64,000 bases of DNA, from the NCBI RefSeq assembly GCF_023558375.1, contig NZ_CP083761.1, positions 1,787,001 through 1,851,000 on the forward strand. Reading direction: 5' to 3'. The translations under genes and the position numbers were made by a program. The stretch comes from Chroococcidiopsis sp. CCMEE 29 (GTDB lineage: Bacteria > Cyanobacteriota > Cyanobacteriia > Cyanobacteriales > Chroococcidiopsidaceae). Each line of letters starts with the position of its first letter. Position 1 is the stretch's first letter. Positions 55,823 to 63,578 of this stretch are shown piece by piece. The notes beneath the pieces are model-generated. The model had not been told where the DNA came from and searched no databases. It saw only the letters and a program-made list of their open reading frames with translations.

Positions 55823-56848
55823 CTAGGCTGAAGCGTTAGAGTTATTAATCACGTTTTGAGCATTCTGCTCAATTGTCTTGATCAGTGCCGTCACTTGAGC
55901 GGGAGTTTTGATTGGTTGAGCTGGGGGGCTCGCTGAGGGCCAAGCTTTAATCAGTTCATTCATGCTGGTTTCTATGGCTTGGCGAGCTTCGGGATTTTCT
56001 TTAGCCATTGAACCAGAAATTCCTTCATACAGGCTGTCGGCATAGTTGACAAAGCCGCGAGAGTCTTGGTATTCGATTGCCGCTGCTATTTTGCCATTGG
56101 CGATCGCTGCCCCATATTCCGAGTTAGCCGCATCCAGCAAACCATTGATTACCTGTAACGCAAATTCCGGTGAGTTGCGTTCGGCTGCGGGTAAAGCGGC
56201 GATCGCTTGCTCAACTGACTGCATCGAAGCTGCAAAGTTAGTGCCAACTTTGGCATCCTGAGGCTTTGACTTCACCAAGTCTTGCAAACTGAGCAAACTT
56301 GTTTTGAACTCTTTCACATTACGCTCATTCAGTTGATCTTCCACATCGACATAAATTTCTTCGACTGGGTGTCCGATGTGAGGTTCAGCTTGATCTGGCT
56401 TTTGCTGATCCAACAGTTCTTTGGCAACCAACAGATGCCCTTTCATCAAACCCAGCTTCGTCATGTAGTCAACATCTTTGGCTTCACCCGTTAGTACTAC
56501 ATCCTCAATAGTCACCATATCTTGGATTTGGTTGAACTGTTCCTGGGTAACTACATTTTTAGAAACTAATTCTTCCGTACTGCCATAAGGACGACTCGCT
56601 TGAACCCGATGAGACAATGCTGGGATGCCTAACTTGGCTTCCAATTTATCCAACTCAGATAAAATTGCCGTATTAACGTTGATCTTTGCCTTGCCGCTGC
56701 GATCGTGACTAGCAGTTCCTGGACTAGAAGTGGCAGCAGGTGACTGGGTTGAATTATTACTAACGATTGGTGTTTGATTACAACTAACCACAACAACCAG
56801 CATGGCAGTAGCAATCGTAAGCAACAAAGAACGAAAAATAGATCTCAT
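55823..56848 (-). CDS. Helix-hairpin-helix lipoprotein of the iron cluster
   Basis: 341 residues. A lipoprotein signal (LLLTIATAMLVVVVSC, lipobox VVSC) anchors it outside the cytoplasm. A Ser/Thr linker follows, then a ComEA/HhH-like segment (AKINVNTAILSELDKLEAKL; SRPYGSTEELVSKNVVTQEQ). The C-terminal two thirds is helical (LMKGHLLVAKELLDQQKPDQ; EPHIGHPVEEIYVDVEDQL), with His and Glu residues that recall EfeO/imelysin-type iron-binding proteins. This similarity is pattern-based only. It is probably the periplasmic iron carrier or scaffold for the ferroxidase-permease pair. Confidence 0.65.
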   Translation of the reverse strand: MRSIFRSLLLTIATAMLVVVVSCNQTPIVSNNSTQSPAATSSPGTASHDRSGKAKINVNTAILSELDKLEAKLGIPALSHRVQASRPYGSTEELVSKNVVTQEQFNQIQDMVTIEDVVLTGEAKDVDYMTKLGLMKGHLLVAKELLDQQKPDQAEPHIGHPVEEIYVDVEDQLNERNVKEFKTSLLSLQDLVKSKPQDAKVGTNFAASMQSVEQAIAALPAAERNSPEFALQVINGLLDAANSEYGAAIANGKIAAAIEYQDSRGFVNYADSLYEGISGSMAKENPEARQAIETSMNELIKAWPSASPPAQPIKTPAQVTALIKTIEQNAQNVINNSNASA

Positions 56849-56945
56849 GCTAATTCCACCTGTTTAAAAATTTTTGCAATAGTTTAGGGAGGATTATAGA
56901 ATTATTAGTGCTATTTCCTGTCAAGTCAGTTGCAAAAAATAGCAA

Positions 56946-57950
56946 TTATGCCTGACCGATCACTTCAAACAACCCCATGCACCCAGCATCGGCGATCGCA
57001 TCTTGATGGGGATGAAACATATACTTACCAGGATATTTGTAGGCAAATTCTAAAATGTGTCGCTCTGCTGTCCCCATCGTGACTACATCTGTTTCCTCAC
57101 TGGATTTTAGGGTACGACCTGTACGATAAACCCGAAAGAAGTTGGCGTGTAAGTGAAATGTCGCGGCGGCATCAAACTCAATCATGTTAAGTACATACAG
57201 CCGAATCAGCTGATTTTGGTAGATGGGGATCGGATGCTGCATGTAGTAGTCTGGTTGCCCATTAAAGGCATAGAATTCATTACGCTTATCCTCATTCACG
57301 TCATACCCAGCCATAATCAGCACCATTTCATCAGCGGGTGGTCGTCCATTTGGTGGATCGATGATGAACATACCGTACAGTCCTTTACCGATATGACGAG
57401 TGACTGGCTCAGTATGACAATGGTAGAGATGAACGCCATAAGGTTCAGCATCAAACTCATAAATCGCTGCTGCACCGTGGCGCACTGGACGGACACCATC
57501 CACTTCAGCCGGGTGGATGCCGTGAAAGTGCATAGAATGGGAATGTCCTCCTTGGTTGAGGAAGAGGACTCGGACGCGATCGCCTTGTTTTGCCCGTAGG
57601 GTTGGTCCTGGAATGCGATCATTGAAAGTCCAAGTGTTGAAAGCAACAGCACTATTGAGCTGAATTGTGGAAGTTCCAGCTACTATCCGAAATTCTCGAA
57701 TCGTGCGTCCTTTTTCGCGCTTAACAGTACCATAATCAAAATCACGTAACACCATCATCGGGTTTACACCAGTGCCAGAGTTAGGCGCATCACTAGGCGG
57801 TAGTGGCGGTACTCTAACTATTACTTGTTGTTGGTTCAGCGCTTGCAAAGCAGTGACCGCACCAATCACACCCGCTCCGGCTAAGCCAAATTTCAGCACC
57901 TGACGGCGACTCAAAAGTTCTTCTTTTCCCAGTGCAAAACGGTTTGGCAT
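56946..57950 (-). CDS. Two-domain multicopper oxidase, Tat-exported (probable ferroxidase)
   Basis: About 334 residues from the ATG at 57950; the longer frame to 58043 is not convincing. The Tat signal is LSRRQVLKFGLAGAGVIG. Two cupredoxin domains carry the copper motifs HSMHFHGIHPAEVDG, YHCHTEPVTRHIGKGLYGM, TFHLHANFFRVYRTG and YMFHPHQDAIADAGCMG. The type-1 copper Cys (HCH) is in domain 1; domain 2 has HPH instead, so T1 copper is expected only in domain 1. As first gene of the cluster ending in FTR1, the most likely job is Fe2+ oxidation for the permease, analogous to Fet3-Ftr1. Nitrite reductase or laccase activity is not excluded. Confidence 0.82.
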   Translation of the reverse strand: MPNRFALGKEELLSRRQVLKFGLAGAGVIGAVTALQALNQQQVIVRVPPLPPSDAPNSGTGVNPMMVLRDFDYGTVKREKGRTIREFRIVAGTSTIQLNSAVAFNTWTFNDRIPGPTLRAKQGDRVRVLFLNQGGHSHSMHFHGIHPAEVDGVRPVRHGAAAIYEFDAEPYGVHLYHCHTEPVTRHIGKGLYGMFIIDPPNGRPPADEMVLIMAGYDVNEDKRNEFYAFNGQPDYYMQHPIPIYQNQLIRLYVLNMIEFDAAATFHLHANFFRVYRTGRTLKSSEETDVVTMGTAERHILEFAYKYPGKYMFHPHQDAIADAGCMGLFEVIGQA

Positions 57951-58296
57951 AGCATCGCCAACACTTAAAGAATTGATGTTACTGCAAAAATCTGTAAATA
58001 ATCCACAAACCTTAAGTTTATCCTTAAGAAAACTTGCTGTCAATAATTGTCAACTCTGACTGGCACTTTACTGAAGGATGAATTTGTAATTATCCCCCTG
58101 CCTCCCCTGCTGCCCCTAATCCCCACTGGGCTTCGCCCCGCTAGACGCTTCGCTACACTTCGTGAACGCTAACGTGGGGGCCCCGAGTTCCCCTGCACCC
58201 TAACGAAAAATCTACGGCAAAATCCGATCCCCTCTAGGGGCATTGCAAATTTCCTCGAAAACTTGTGTGATGAAATTTGAACGTTAAATTGTGTAA
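57951..58296. promoter_or_regulatory. Divergent region between the iron and nickel/cobalt clusters
   Basis: About 346 bp holding both promoters. Near 58129-58170 a GC-rich repeat of the type GCTTCGCC/CGCTAGACGC/TTCGCTACAC is present, a motif dispersed in many cyanobacterial genomes. Simple CCCCTGC units precede it. No cobalamin or NiCo riboswitch was recognised. Confidence 0.45.
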
Positions 58297-59190
58297 ATGC
58301 GATCACAATCATCAATGAGGAAACAGCTACTAATTTTGGCAGGTCTCACTTTTCTGGTTCCAGGGGTGATGCTTGGCTGTTCCCCGCGTGAAACTACTGG
58401 CGAGCCTCAGGCACAAACCCAAACCCCGACTCAGGCGCAGCAGGAGACAGGAACACTTCAAATTCGTGCTAATGGCGAGGAGTTTGCTAGAGAGGGCTTT
58501 GTCTCAAAAGATGGATGGAAAATCTCTTTCAACCATGTGTACACCAACTTAGCAGATATCACTGCTTACCAAAGTGAACCTCCCTTTAATCCTGAGACTG
58601 ACAAAAATGTCCAGGCAAAAGAAAAAGTAGTTGTAGCCCAAGCTAAAACAGTAGATTTGGCTCAGTCAGGCAAGGGGGAAGCGGATTCAGTTCTCGTTGG
58701 CGAAGCCCCAAACGCACCAGTTGGTCAATACAATGCCCTTTCCTGGAGGATGGTGCCAGCAACAGCAGGTCCCGCTCAAGGTCAGACCTTGAGGATGGAC
58801 GGTACAGCTGAGAAAGAGGGGAGAACCGTCAACTTTGTCCTTAACATTGACCGGGAATTTGAATACGTTTGTGGGGAGTTTGTGGGCGACGAACGCAAAG
58901 GAATTGTTCAGGCAGGCGAAACAGCAGACTTAGAGGCAACGTTCCACTTTGACCACCTGTTTGGCGACGCTGACAAGAGTCCAGATGACCCCGTTAATCA
59001 GCAGGCGCTTGGGTTTGAGCCGCTAGCTGCCTTGGCGCAAAATAGCAAGTTAGAAGTGGATACGGCTCAGATGCAGTCAGAACTCTCAGCTGAGAACTAC
59101 CAGAGGCTACAGGAAATTCTTCCGACTCTGGGTCATGTTGGCGAGGGGCACTGCAGAGAAACTACAACCCAGACCACCGTCCTGCAGTAA
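58297..59190 (+). CDS. Lipoprotein of the nickel/cobalt uptake cluster
   Basis: 297 residues; ATG 58315 is an equally possible start and places the signal peptide first. The lipobox is GVMLGC. After a Gln/Thr linker the domain reads LQIRANGEEFAREGFVSKDG and FNHVYTNLADITAYQSEPPF, then FHFDHLFGD, and ends HVGEGHC. His, Asp and Cys in these motifs could bind metal. I do not recognise a named family. It is 115 bp upstream of the NikL/CbiL-like gene on the same strand, so a role in extracytoplasmic metal capture is inferred. Confidence 0.6.
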   Translation: MRSQSSMRKQLLILAGLTFLVPGVMLGCSPRETTGEPQAQTQTPTQAQQETGTLQIRANGEEFAREGFVSKDGWKISFNHVYTNLADITAYQSEPPFNPETDKNVQAKEKVVVAQAKTVDLAQSGKGEADSVLVGEAPNAPVGQYNALSWRMVPATAGPAQGQTLRMDGTAEKEGRTVNFVLNIDREFEYVCGEFVGDERKGIVQAGETADLEATFHFDHLFGDADKSPDDPVNQQALGFEPLAALAQNSKLEVDTAQMQSELSAENYQRLQEILPTLGHVGEGHCRETTTQTTVLQ

Positions 59191-59305
59191 CGGTGGCAAA
59201 GCTGAGAAGGGAGAGAGGATTTCTCTCCCTTAATGCCGATTAACAAGCTGGTTTTTCAAGCAACATTATTAATTAAAGTAAAGATTAATCTATTTTTTCA
59301 GAAAT

Positions 59306-59842
59306 ATGAATCAGAAGTGGAAACTTTTAATCCCACTCGTTTTTGCCTCCGTCTTTAGCTGGTCAGCCAGAGTAAGCGCTCATGGTGTCAGGGTTGAAGC
59401 GAGAGACACTCAGGCGGTTGAGGTTAATGCTGAGTATGATACTGGCGAACCAATGGCGGAAGCACAAGTAACAGTTTACTCCCCTGATGACCCCTCCACC
59501 CCTTGGCTGCAAAGTACCACTGACAAAAACGGTAACTTTGTGTTCACACCCGATTACTCAAAGTCAGGAAATTGGTCAATTCAAGTGCGTCAAGCGGGTC
59601 ACGGTGATATTATCAATATTCCTATTCAGGGCAACCAGGCACAGGCAGGAGGAGAGGGTGCAACTGAGGCGGCAGGTAACGGTTCCCCCGCTCAAGCGGT
59701 GAGTACCCGCTCGACTGATGCCTCGTTCACACCACTGCAGACTATCCTGATGGGAGCCGCAGGTATCTGGGGATTCATCGGTACAGCATTATTTTTTATG
59801 CGGGGTAAAAACAATTCGGAACTTCAAAGCCCTGAATCCTAA
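59306..59842 (+). CDS. NikL/CbiL-like periplasmic component of an ECF metal transporter
   Basis: 178 residues. A signal peptide (LLIPLVFASVFSWSARVSA) leaves a mature N-terminus AHGVRVE, in which the early His is typical. It is followed by a carboxypeptidase-regulatory-like beta-sandwich (EVNAEYDTGEPMAEAQVTVY; NGNFVFTPDYSKSGNW), a low-complexity linker and a C-terminal helix (ILMGAAGIWGFIGTALFFM). NikL/CbiL proteins accompany CbiM-type permeases in place of CbiN. It is 3 bp upstream of cbiM. Confidence 0.75.
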   Translation: MNQKWKLLIPLVFASVFSWSARVSAHGVRVEARDTQAVEVNAEYDTGEPMAEAQVTVYSPDDPSTPWLQSTTDKNGNFVFTPDYSKSGNWSIQVRQAGHGDIINIPIQGNQAQAGGEGATEAAGNGSPAQAVSTRSTDASFTPLQTILMGAAGIWGFIGTALFFMRGKNNSELQSPES

Positions 59843-59845
59843 AAA

Positions 59846-60487
59846 ATGCACATTCCTGACGGTATCCTCCCAGGCTCTATTGCTATTGCCGGTTACGCTG
59901 CTGCCGGTGGAGTAACCTGGTATTCATTGCGACAAATCAAGCGCGATCGCCATCCTCAAGAGAACATCCCCAAAGCTTCTTTGCTTACCGCTGCCTTTTT
60001 TGTTGCCTCTTGGATTCATATTCCTGTTCCACCTACTAGCGTTCATTTAGTCTTGAACGGATTGTTAGGAACAATTTTGGGATATTATGCCTTCCCGGCA
60101 ATTCTCATCGGTTTGTTTTTTCAGGCGGTGATGTTTCAGCACGGGGGTTTATCAACGCTGGGGGTGAACGCCACGATGTTTGGAATACCAGCAATTCTGG
60201 CTTATCACCTGTTCCAGTTACGCCATATTGTTGGTAGAGATAATCGCGTGTGGACGGGCATTTTTGCTTTCCTTGCCGGTGCTGGGGGGTTGGGGATGGC
60301 AGTTGTAATATTTTTTGCTCTTATCATTACAAATATTCCCGCGAATATTGATGTTGAGGCTGAGCGGACAGTTGTTTACGGGTTGGTACTTGCCCATATC
60401 CCGCTGATGGCAATTGAGGGAGCGTTTACGGCGGCAGTAGCACTGTTTTTGAAGCAAGTTAAGCCAGAATTGCTGGGAAGTCGATGA
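59846..60487 (+). CDS. cbiM: ECF transporter S component CbiM/NikM
   Basis: 213 residues with about six or seven helices. The N-terminal MHIPDG provides the amino group and His2 that bind Ni2+ or Co2+ in this family. FVASWIHIPVPPTSVHLVLN, then GLLGTILGYYAFPAILIG, and FQHGGLSTLGVNATMFGIPA are diagnostic. It is the substrate-specific subunit for cobalt or nickel; sequence alone does not decide which metal. The stop overlaps the start of cbiQ by four bases. Confidence 0.93.
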   Translation: MHIPDGILPGSIAIAGYAAAGGVTWYSLRQIKRDRHPQENIPKASLLTAAFFVASWIHIPVPPTSVHLVLNGLLGTILGYYAFPAILIGLFFQAVMFQHGGLSTLGVNATMFGIPAILAYHLFQLRHIVGRDNRVWTGIFAFLAGAGGLGMAVVIFFALIITNIPANIDVEAERTVVYGLVLAHIPLMAIEGAFTAAVALFLKQVKPELLGSR

Positions 60488-61257
60488 AACATGGATTAGA
60501 TACCTATGCCCATCTGAAATCTCCCATCCACCGCTGGGAACCTAGATGCAAGCTTGTCGCCTTGTTCGCTTTAATTATTGCCTTTTCTTTTGTGCAGCAG
60601 TTGCTTTTACTCCCAGCAATGGTAATGGTGACGTTGGTTTATTACAGTGCCTCTCAGCTGCCAGTATCTTTCCTGCTGAGTCGGTTGCGCTACCCAGGCT
60701 TTTTTCTGGTGGCGATCGCTGTAATGTTGCCGTTAGCCGTCGGTAGCACGATAGTTTTCCAGATCGGTCCTTTGGCAGTGCGACAGGAGGGACTGCTGGC
60801 GCTAGCGTTGATTGTCACCCGGTTTTTGTGCATTTTGACGGTTGGGTTGGTTCTGTTTGGCTCTGCGCCGTTTTTGACCAACGTTAAAGCCATGCGATCG
60901 CATGGCTTGCCATCAGTTCTGGCTGATATGACAGTTTTGTCTTACCGCTATATTGAACAGTTTGGGGACGACCTGGCAAGGATGCAGACAGCCATGCGCC
61001 TGCGGGGATTTCGTGCTAGTAAATTTAGTCTCCGTAACTTAGGTATTTTGGCGTCCCTTGCTGGTAGCCTTTTGGTGCGAAGCTACGAACAGTCAGAGCA
61101 AGTTTATAAGGCAATGATTTTACGCGGATACGGTCATGCTCCGCAACGCCGCCGCCAACAGTTTAAAACTCGAACTAGTGATGTAGTGGCGCTGTTGGTC
61201 ACTTTCGGGGTTGCACTTGGGTTTGTGATAGCAGAAATGATCTTGGGACGCTATTGA
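60484..61257 (+). CDS. cbiQ: ECF transporter T component CbiQ
   Basis: 257 residues. Membrane helices are followed by the coupling motifs near MQTAMRLRGFRASKFSLR and YKAMILRGYGHAPQRR (the two ARG-type motifs contacting the ATPase). It links CbiM to the CbiO ATPase. Its TGA (61255-61257) coincides with the first bases of the inserted element downstream, so its last residues may have been set by the insertion. Confidence 0.92.
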   Translation: MKHGLDTYAHLKSPIHRWEPRCKLVALFALIIAFSFVQQLLLLPAMVMVTLVYYSASQLPVSFLLSRLRYPGFFLVAIAVMLPLAVGSTIVFQIGPLAVRQEGLLALALIVTRFLCILTVGLVLFGSAPFLTNVKAMRSHGLPSVLADMTVLSYRYIEQFGDDLARMQTAMRLRGFRASKFSLRNLGILASLAGSLLVRSYEQSEQVYKAMILRGYGHAPQRRRQQFKTRTSDVVALLVTFGVALGFVIAEMILGRY

Positions 61258-61630
61258 CATCCTCACCGCCGTAAACGGTCGGTGATTCCAAAGCATCACT
61301 ACTTTGGTTTCTGCTTCATCGCAACTGCCTCTACCCACAAGGAGTTTTATGGTCTTATGTTCGCTCCACAGACTATCCCCGCTAGCCCAGCGGTTCTTAT
61401 GTATCGAAATCCCAAAAGAATTTCTATGTATTGCAACTTAAGGATGGACTACCATTGCCTCTCGTCTATTCCCCAATCTACCGTTTATCTGCGGCGACGC
61501 GTTCATTGAGCGCGTTCTTTGTCGTTAGCCTGTCCGTGTCAAGGGTTGGGCGGGTCAGCGACCAAGTATATTCTAACACACCAACTGTAAAGCCGTCCTC
61601 AAAGGACGGGGTTTCCACCCACATTCTCTG
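61255..61630 (-). mobile_element. Decayed IS200/IS605-type element lacking intact tnpB
   Basis: About 370 bp separating cbiQ from cbiO. On the minus strand its right end reads ACGGCGGTGAGGATGTCAAT, the common terminus of cyanobacterial IS605 elements, after a hairpin at 61264-61284. The left end has a perfect hairpin CCGTCCT/AGGACGG at 61593-61609. Between them are scraps resembling the tnpB C-terminal region but no open nuclease gene. The structure is that of an internally deleted, non-autonomous derivative. If transcribed leftward, an omega-RNA-like transcript would run out into the end of cbiQ. Confidence 0.65.
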
Positions 61631-62395
61631 ATGAAACAGGAAATACCAATATCTTACTTAAAAAATCAAGTTGAACCAGCGATCGCCACTCAGGGTCTAT
61701 GTTTCTCCTACGCAGAGCAACCAGATGTTTTACAAGACATCAGTCTAACTATACAGCCAGGCGAACGGGTCGGTCTGATTGGTCCTAATGGTTCTGGTAA
61801 GACGACTTTGTTTCTTTTGATCTGTGGTGTCTTAAGACCAACTGGTGGAAAAATGCTGCTATTTGGTAAGCCAGTAGCAGTGGGAGAGTTTCGCTCGGAA
61901 ATTGGTTTGGTGTTTCAAAATCCTAACGATCAGTTGTTTTCGCCCTCAGTCCGGGATGACGTTGCTTTTGGCCCAGAGAACATGGGATTGTCATCAACTG
62001 AGGTAGAAGAGCGTGTACAAGAAGCTTTATCACTGACTGGCGTTCAACGATTGGCCGATCGAGTCCCCCACAACTTATCTGGAGGTGAGAAGTCTATGGT
62101 GGCAATTGCCGGAGTCCTGGCAATGCGTCCTCAGATGGTACTATACGATGAGCCTTCTGCCAACCTTGATATACGCTCCCGGCGTCGCCTGATCGACTTT
62201 CTCCAAACATCAAAGGAGACGATTCTGATTTCCTCTCACGACTTGGAAATGATTTTAGAGGTATGCGATCGCGTACTCCTCCTGGACGAAGGTCAGATCA
62301 TTGCTGATGGCAACGCCCGTGAGGTAATGGGTGATGAGCAGCTGATGGAGGCACATGGTTTAGAAAAACCCCATTCGCTCTTTACTCATATTTGA
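61631..62395 (+). CDS. cbiO: ECF transporter ATPase CbiO
   Basis: 254 residues. Walker A GLIGPNGSGKTTLF, Q-loop VFQNPNDQLFSPSVRDDVAF, signature NLSGGEKSMVAIAGVLAMRP, Walker B MVLYDEPSANLD and the switch His in LISSHDLEMIL are all intact. It powers CbiMQ metal uptake. It is divided from cbiQ by the 373-bp mobile-element remnant, so expression as part of the operon depends on read-through or on a new promoter. Confidence 0.93.
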   Translation: MKQEIPISYLKNQVEPAIATQGLCFSYAEQPDVLQDISLTIQPGERVGLIGPNGSGKTTLFLLICGVLRPTGGKMLLFGKPVAVGEFRSEIGLVFQNPNDQLFSPSVRDDVAFGPENMGLSSTEVEERVQEALSLTGVQRLADRVPHNLSGGEKSMVAIAGVLAMRPQMVLYDEPSANLDIRSRRRLIDFLQTSKETILISSHDLEMILEVCDRVLLLDEGQIIADGNAREVMGDEQLMEAHGLEKPHSLFTHI

Positions 62396-62920
62396 CTTCT
62401 TGCTTTGAAAAAACTTGGATGCGTTCTCACGCCAATCGCAAATCTAACATCCAAAATTGTTTAGTGAATCTTTCTGTAGCGATCGCGACTGTTGTCAGTT
62501 AAATCAACAATTTTACTGCCAAAAAAAGGATTTTTAGTAAGAATTTTTTTATAGCAATCCTAAATAAGTTGTGAGATCTGGCATGGTACCATTTTCGGTT
62601 AAGCAGGCTACAAATGGCTATCCACAAATCAAATCAGATTGCTATATCTGTATACATAACTATGGTTTACTTAAAAAACTTCATCCCTTGGATGGAAGCT
62701 ATGTAAAACATAAGCATTTATTTTTATTAACTAATTGTCTAATATCAGAGCTTATTTTCAACACTTCCTGTCACAGTACTCGACGTTATTAAATAGCCCT
62801 TTATTCACCCGCAGGCTAAAGCCTGAGGCTACACAAACAAAGCCTGCCTACTTTTCGGGAAACGCAGGCTAATTAGGCGCATCTTCATCAAGAAATGGTA
62901 GAAGTTTTAGCTGGAGCTAA
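62396..62920. other. 525-bp intergenic region with a REP-like palindrome
   Basis: A/T-rich in the first 400 bp, with a 73-codon frame (62571-62792) that has no recognisable features and is probably not a gene. The right part carries the palindromic repeat described separately. Confidence 0.45.
62808..62885. repeat. REP-like palindromic element (AGGCTTTAGCCT type)
   Basis: CAGGCTAAAGCCTG (62812-62825) is a perfect short hairpin, and AGCCTGC (62841-62847) can pair with GCAGGCT (62874-62880). Units of this type are scattered in many cyanobacterial genomes. Confidence 0.65.
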
Positions 62921-63550
62921 ATGTTTCAAACCTTTCTTAACCTTATTCAGAAGATATATATGGCAAATTTACTCAATCAACAAAATGTTAGGTCTTCTTT
63001 GGCTGAACTTGTTGGCACGTTCTTTTTAACGCTGGCTGCACTGTTAAGTGGTACACCTTATGCTGTTGGGCTGACCCTTGCAGTCTTTGTCTATGCAATC
63101 GGCGACGTGTCGGGTAGTCATATTAACCCAGCCGTTACCGTTGGTCTGCTTATAAACCGGAGCATTGCATTGATTACAGGTTTGTTTTACATTGTTGCCC
63201 AAATAGTGGGCGCACTGCTAGCACGCTTAGTAGGTGGCTTAATGGCTAATGTCGCAGTTGATTATCCCACAGCAGGGGTCTTAGGAGAGTTTTTCGGTTT
63301 CGGGATTCTGATGCTTTCCATTGTGGCAGTGTATGAAAAGAATGTACCAAAGTCGGGTAGTGGTGTAGCTATCGGTGCAGCGTTGGCGGCTGGGCTGTTA
63401 ACAACCCAAGGCATTCTCAACCCAGCGATCGCGATTGCTATGGGTCAAACAATTTCGCCAGGAACCTGGGCACCATTGCTAAGTGGAGTCATATTCACCA
63501 TCCTCTTCAGATTCTTAGCTAATAAAAAACCAATTCCGCCTGGTGCTTGA
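62921..63550 (+). CDS. Aquaporin (MIP family)
   Basis: 209 residues, or 196 from the ATG at 62960 (MANLLNQQNVRSSLAELVGT). GGAG four bases before 62921 supports the longer form, while the conserved sequence starts after the second. Six helices with both NPA boxes: GSHINPAVTVG and GILNPAIAIAMG. The residue after the second NPA is Ile, where classical aquaporins have Arg (NPAR), so the selectivity filter is unusual and the substrate uncertain. The family carries water or small solutes across the membrane. Confidence 0.85.
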   Translation: MFQTFLNLIQKIYMANLLNQQNVRSSLAELVGTFFLTLAALLSGTPYAVGLTLAVFVYAIGDVSGSHINPAVTVGLLINRSIALITGLFYIVAQIVGALLARLVGGLMANVAVDYPTAGVLGEFFGFGILMLSIVAVYEKNVPKSGSGVAIGAALAAGLLTTQGILNPAIAIAMGQTISPGTWAPLLSGVIFTILFRFLANKKPIPPGA

Positions 63551-63578
63551 TCAAACTAGCTTACTGGTCAGGCAAAAA

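Noticed and set aside
57951-58314. Cobalamin or NiCo riboswitch before the metal-transport cluster
   Set aside because: No B12-box or NiCo-type multi-hairpin core was seen; the region is dominated by simple and dispersed repeats.
61282-61631. Short rightward frames between cbiQ and cbiO
   Set aside because: They fall entirely within the IS605-like remnant and have no recognisable protein sequence.
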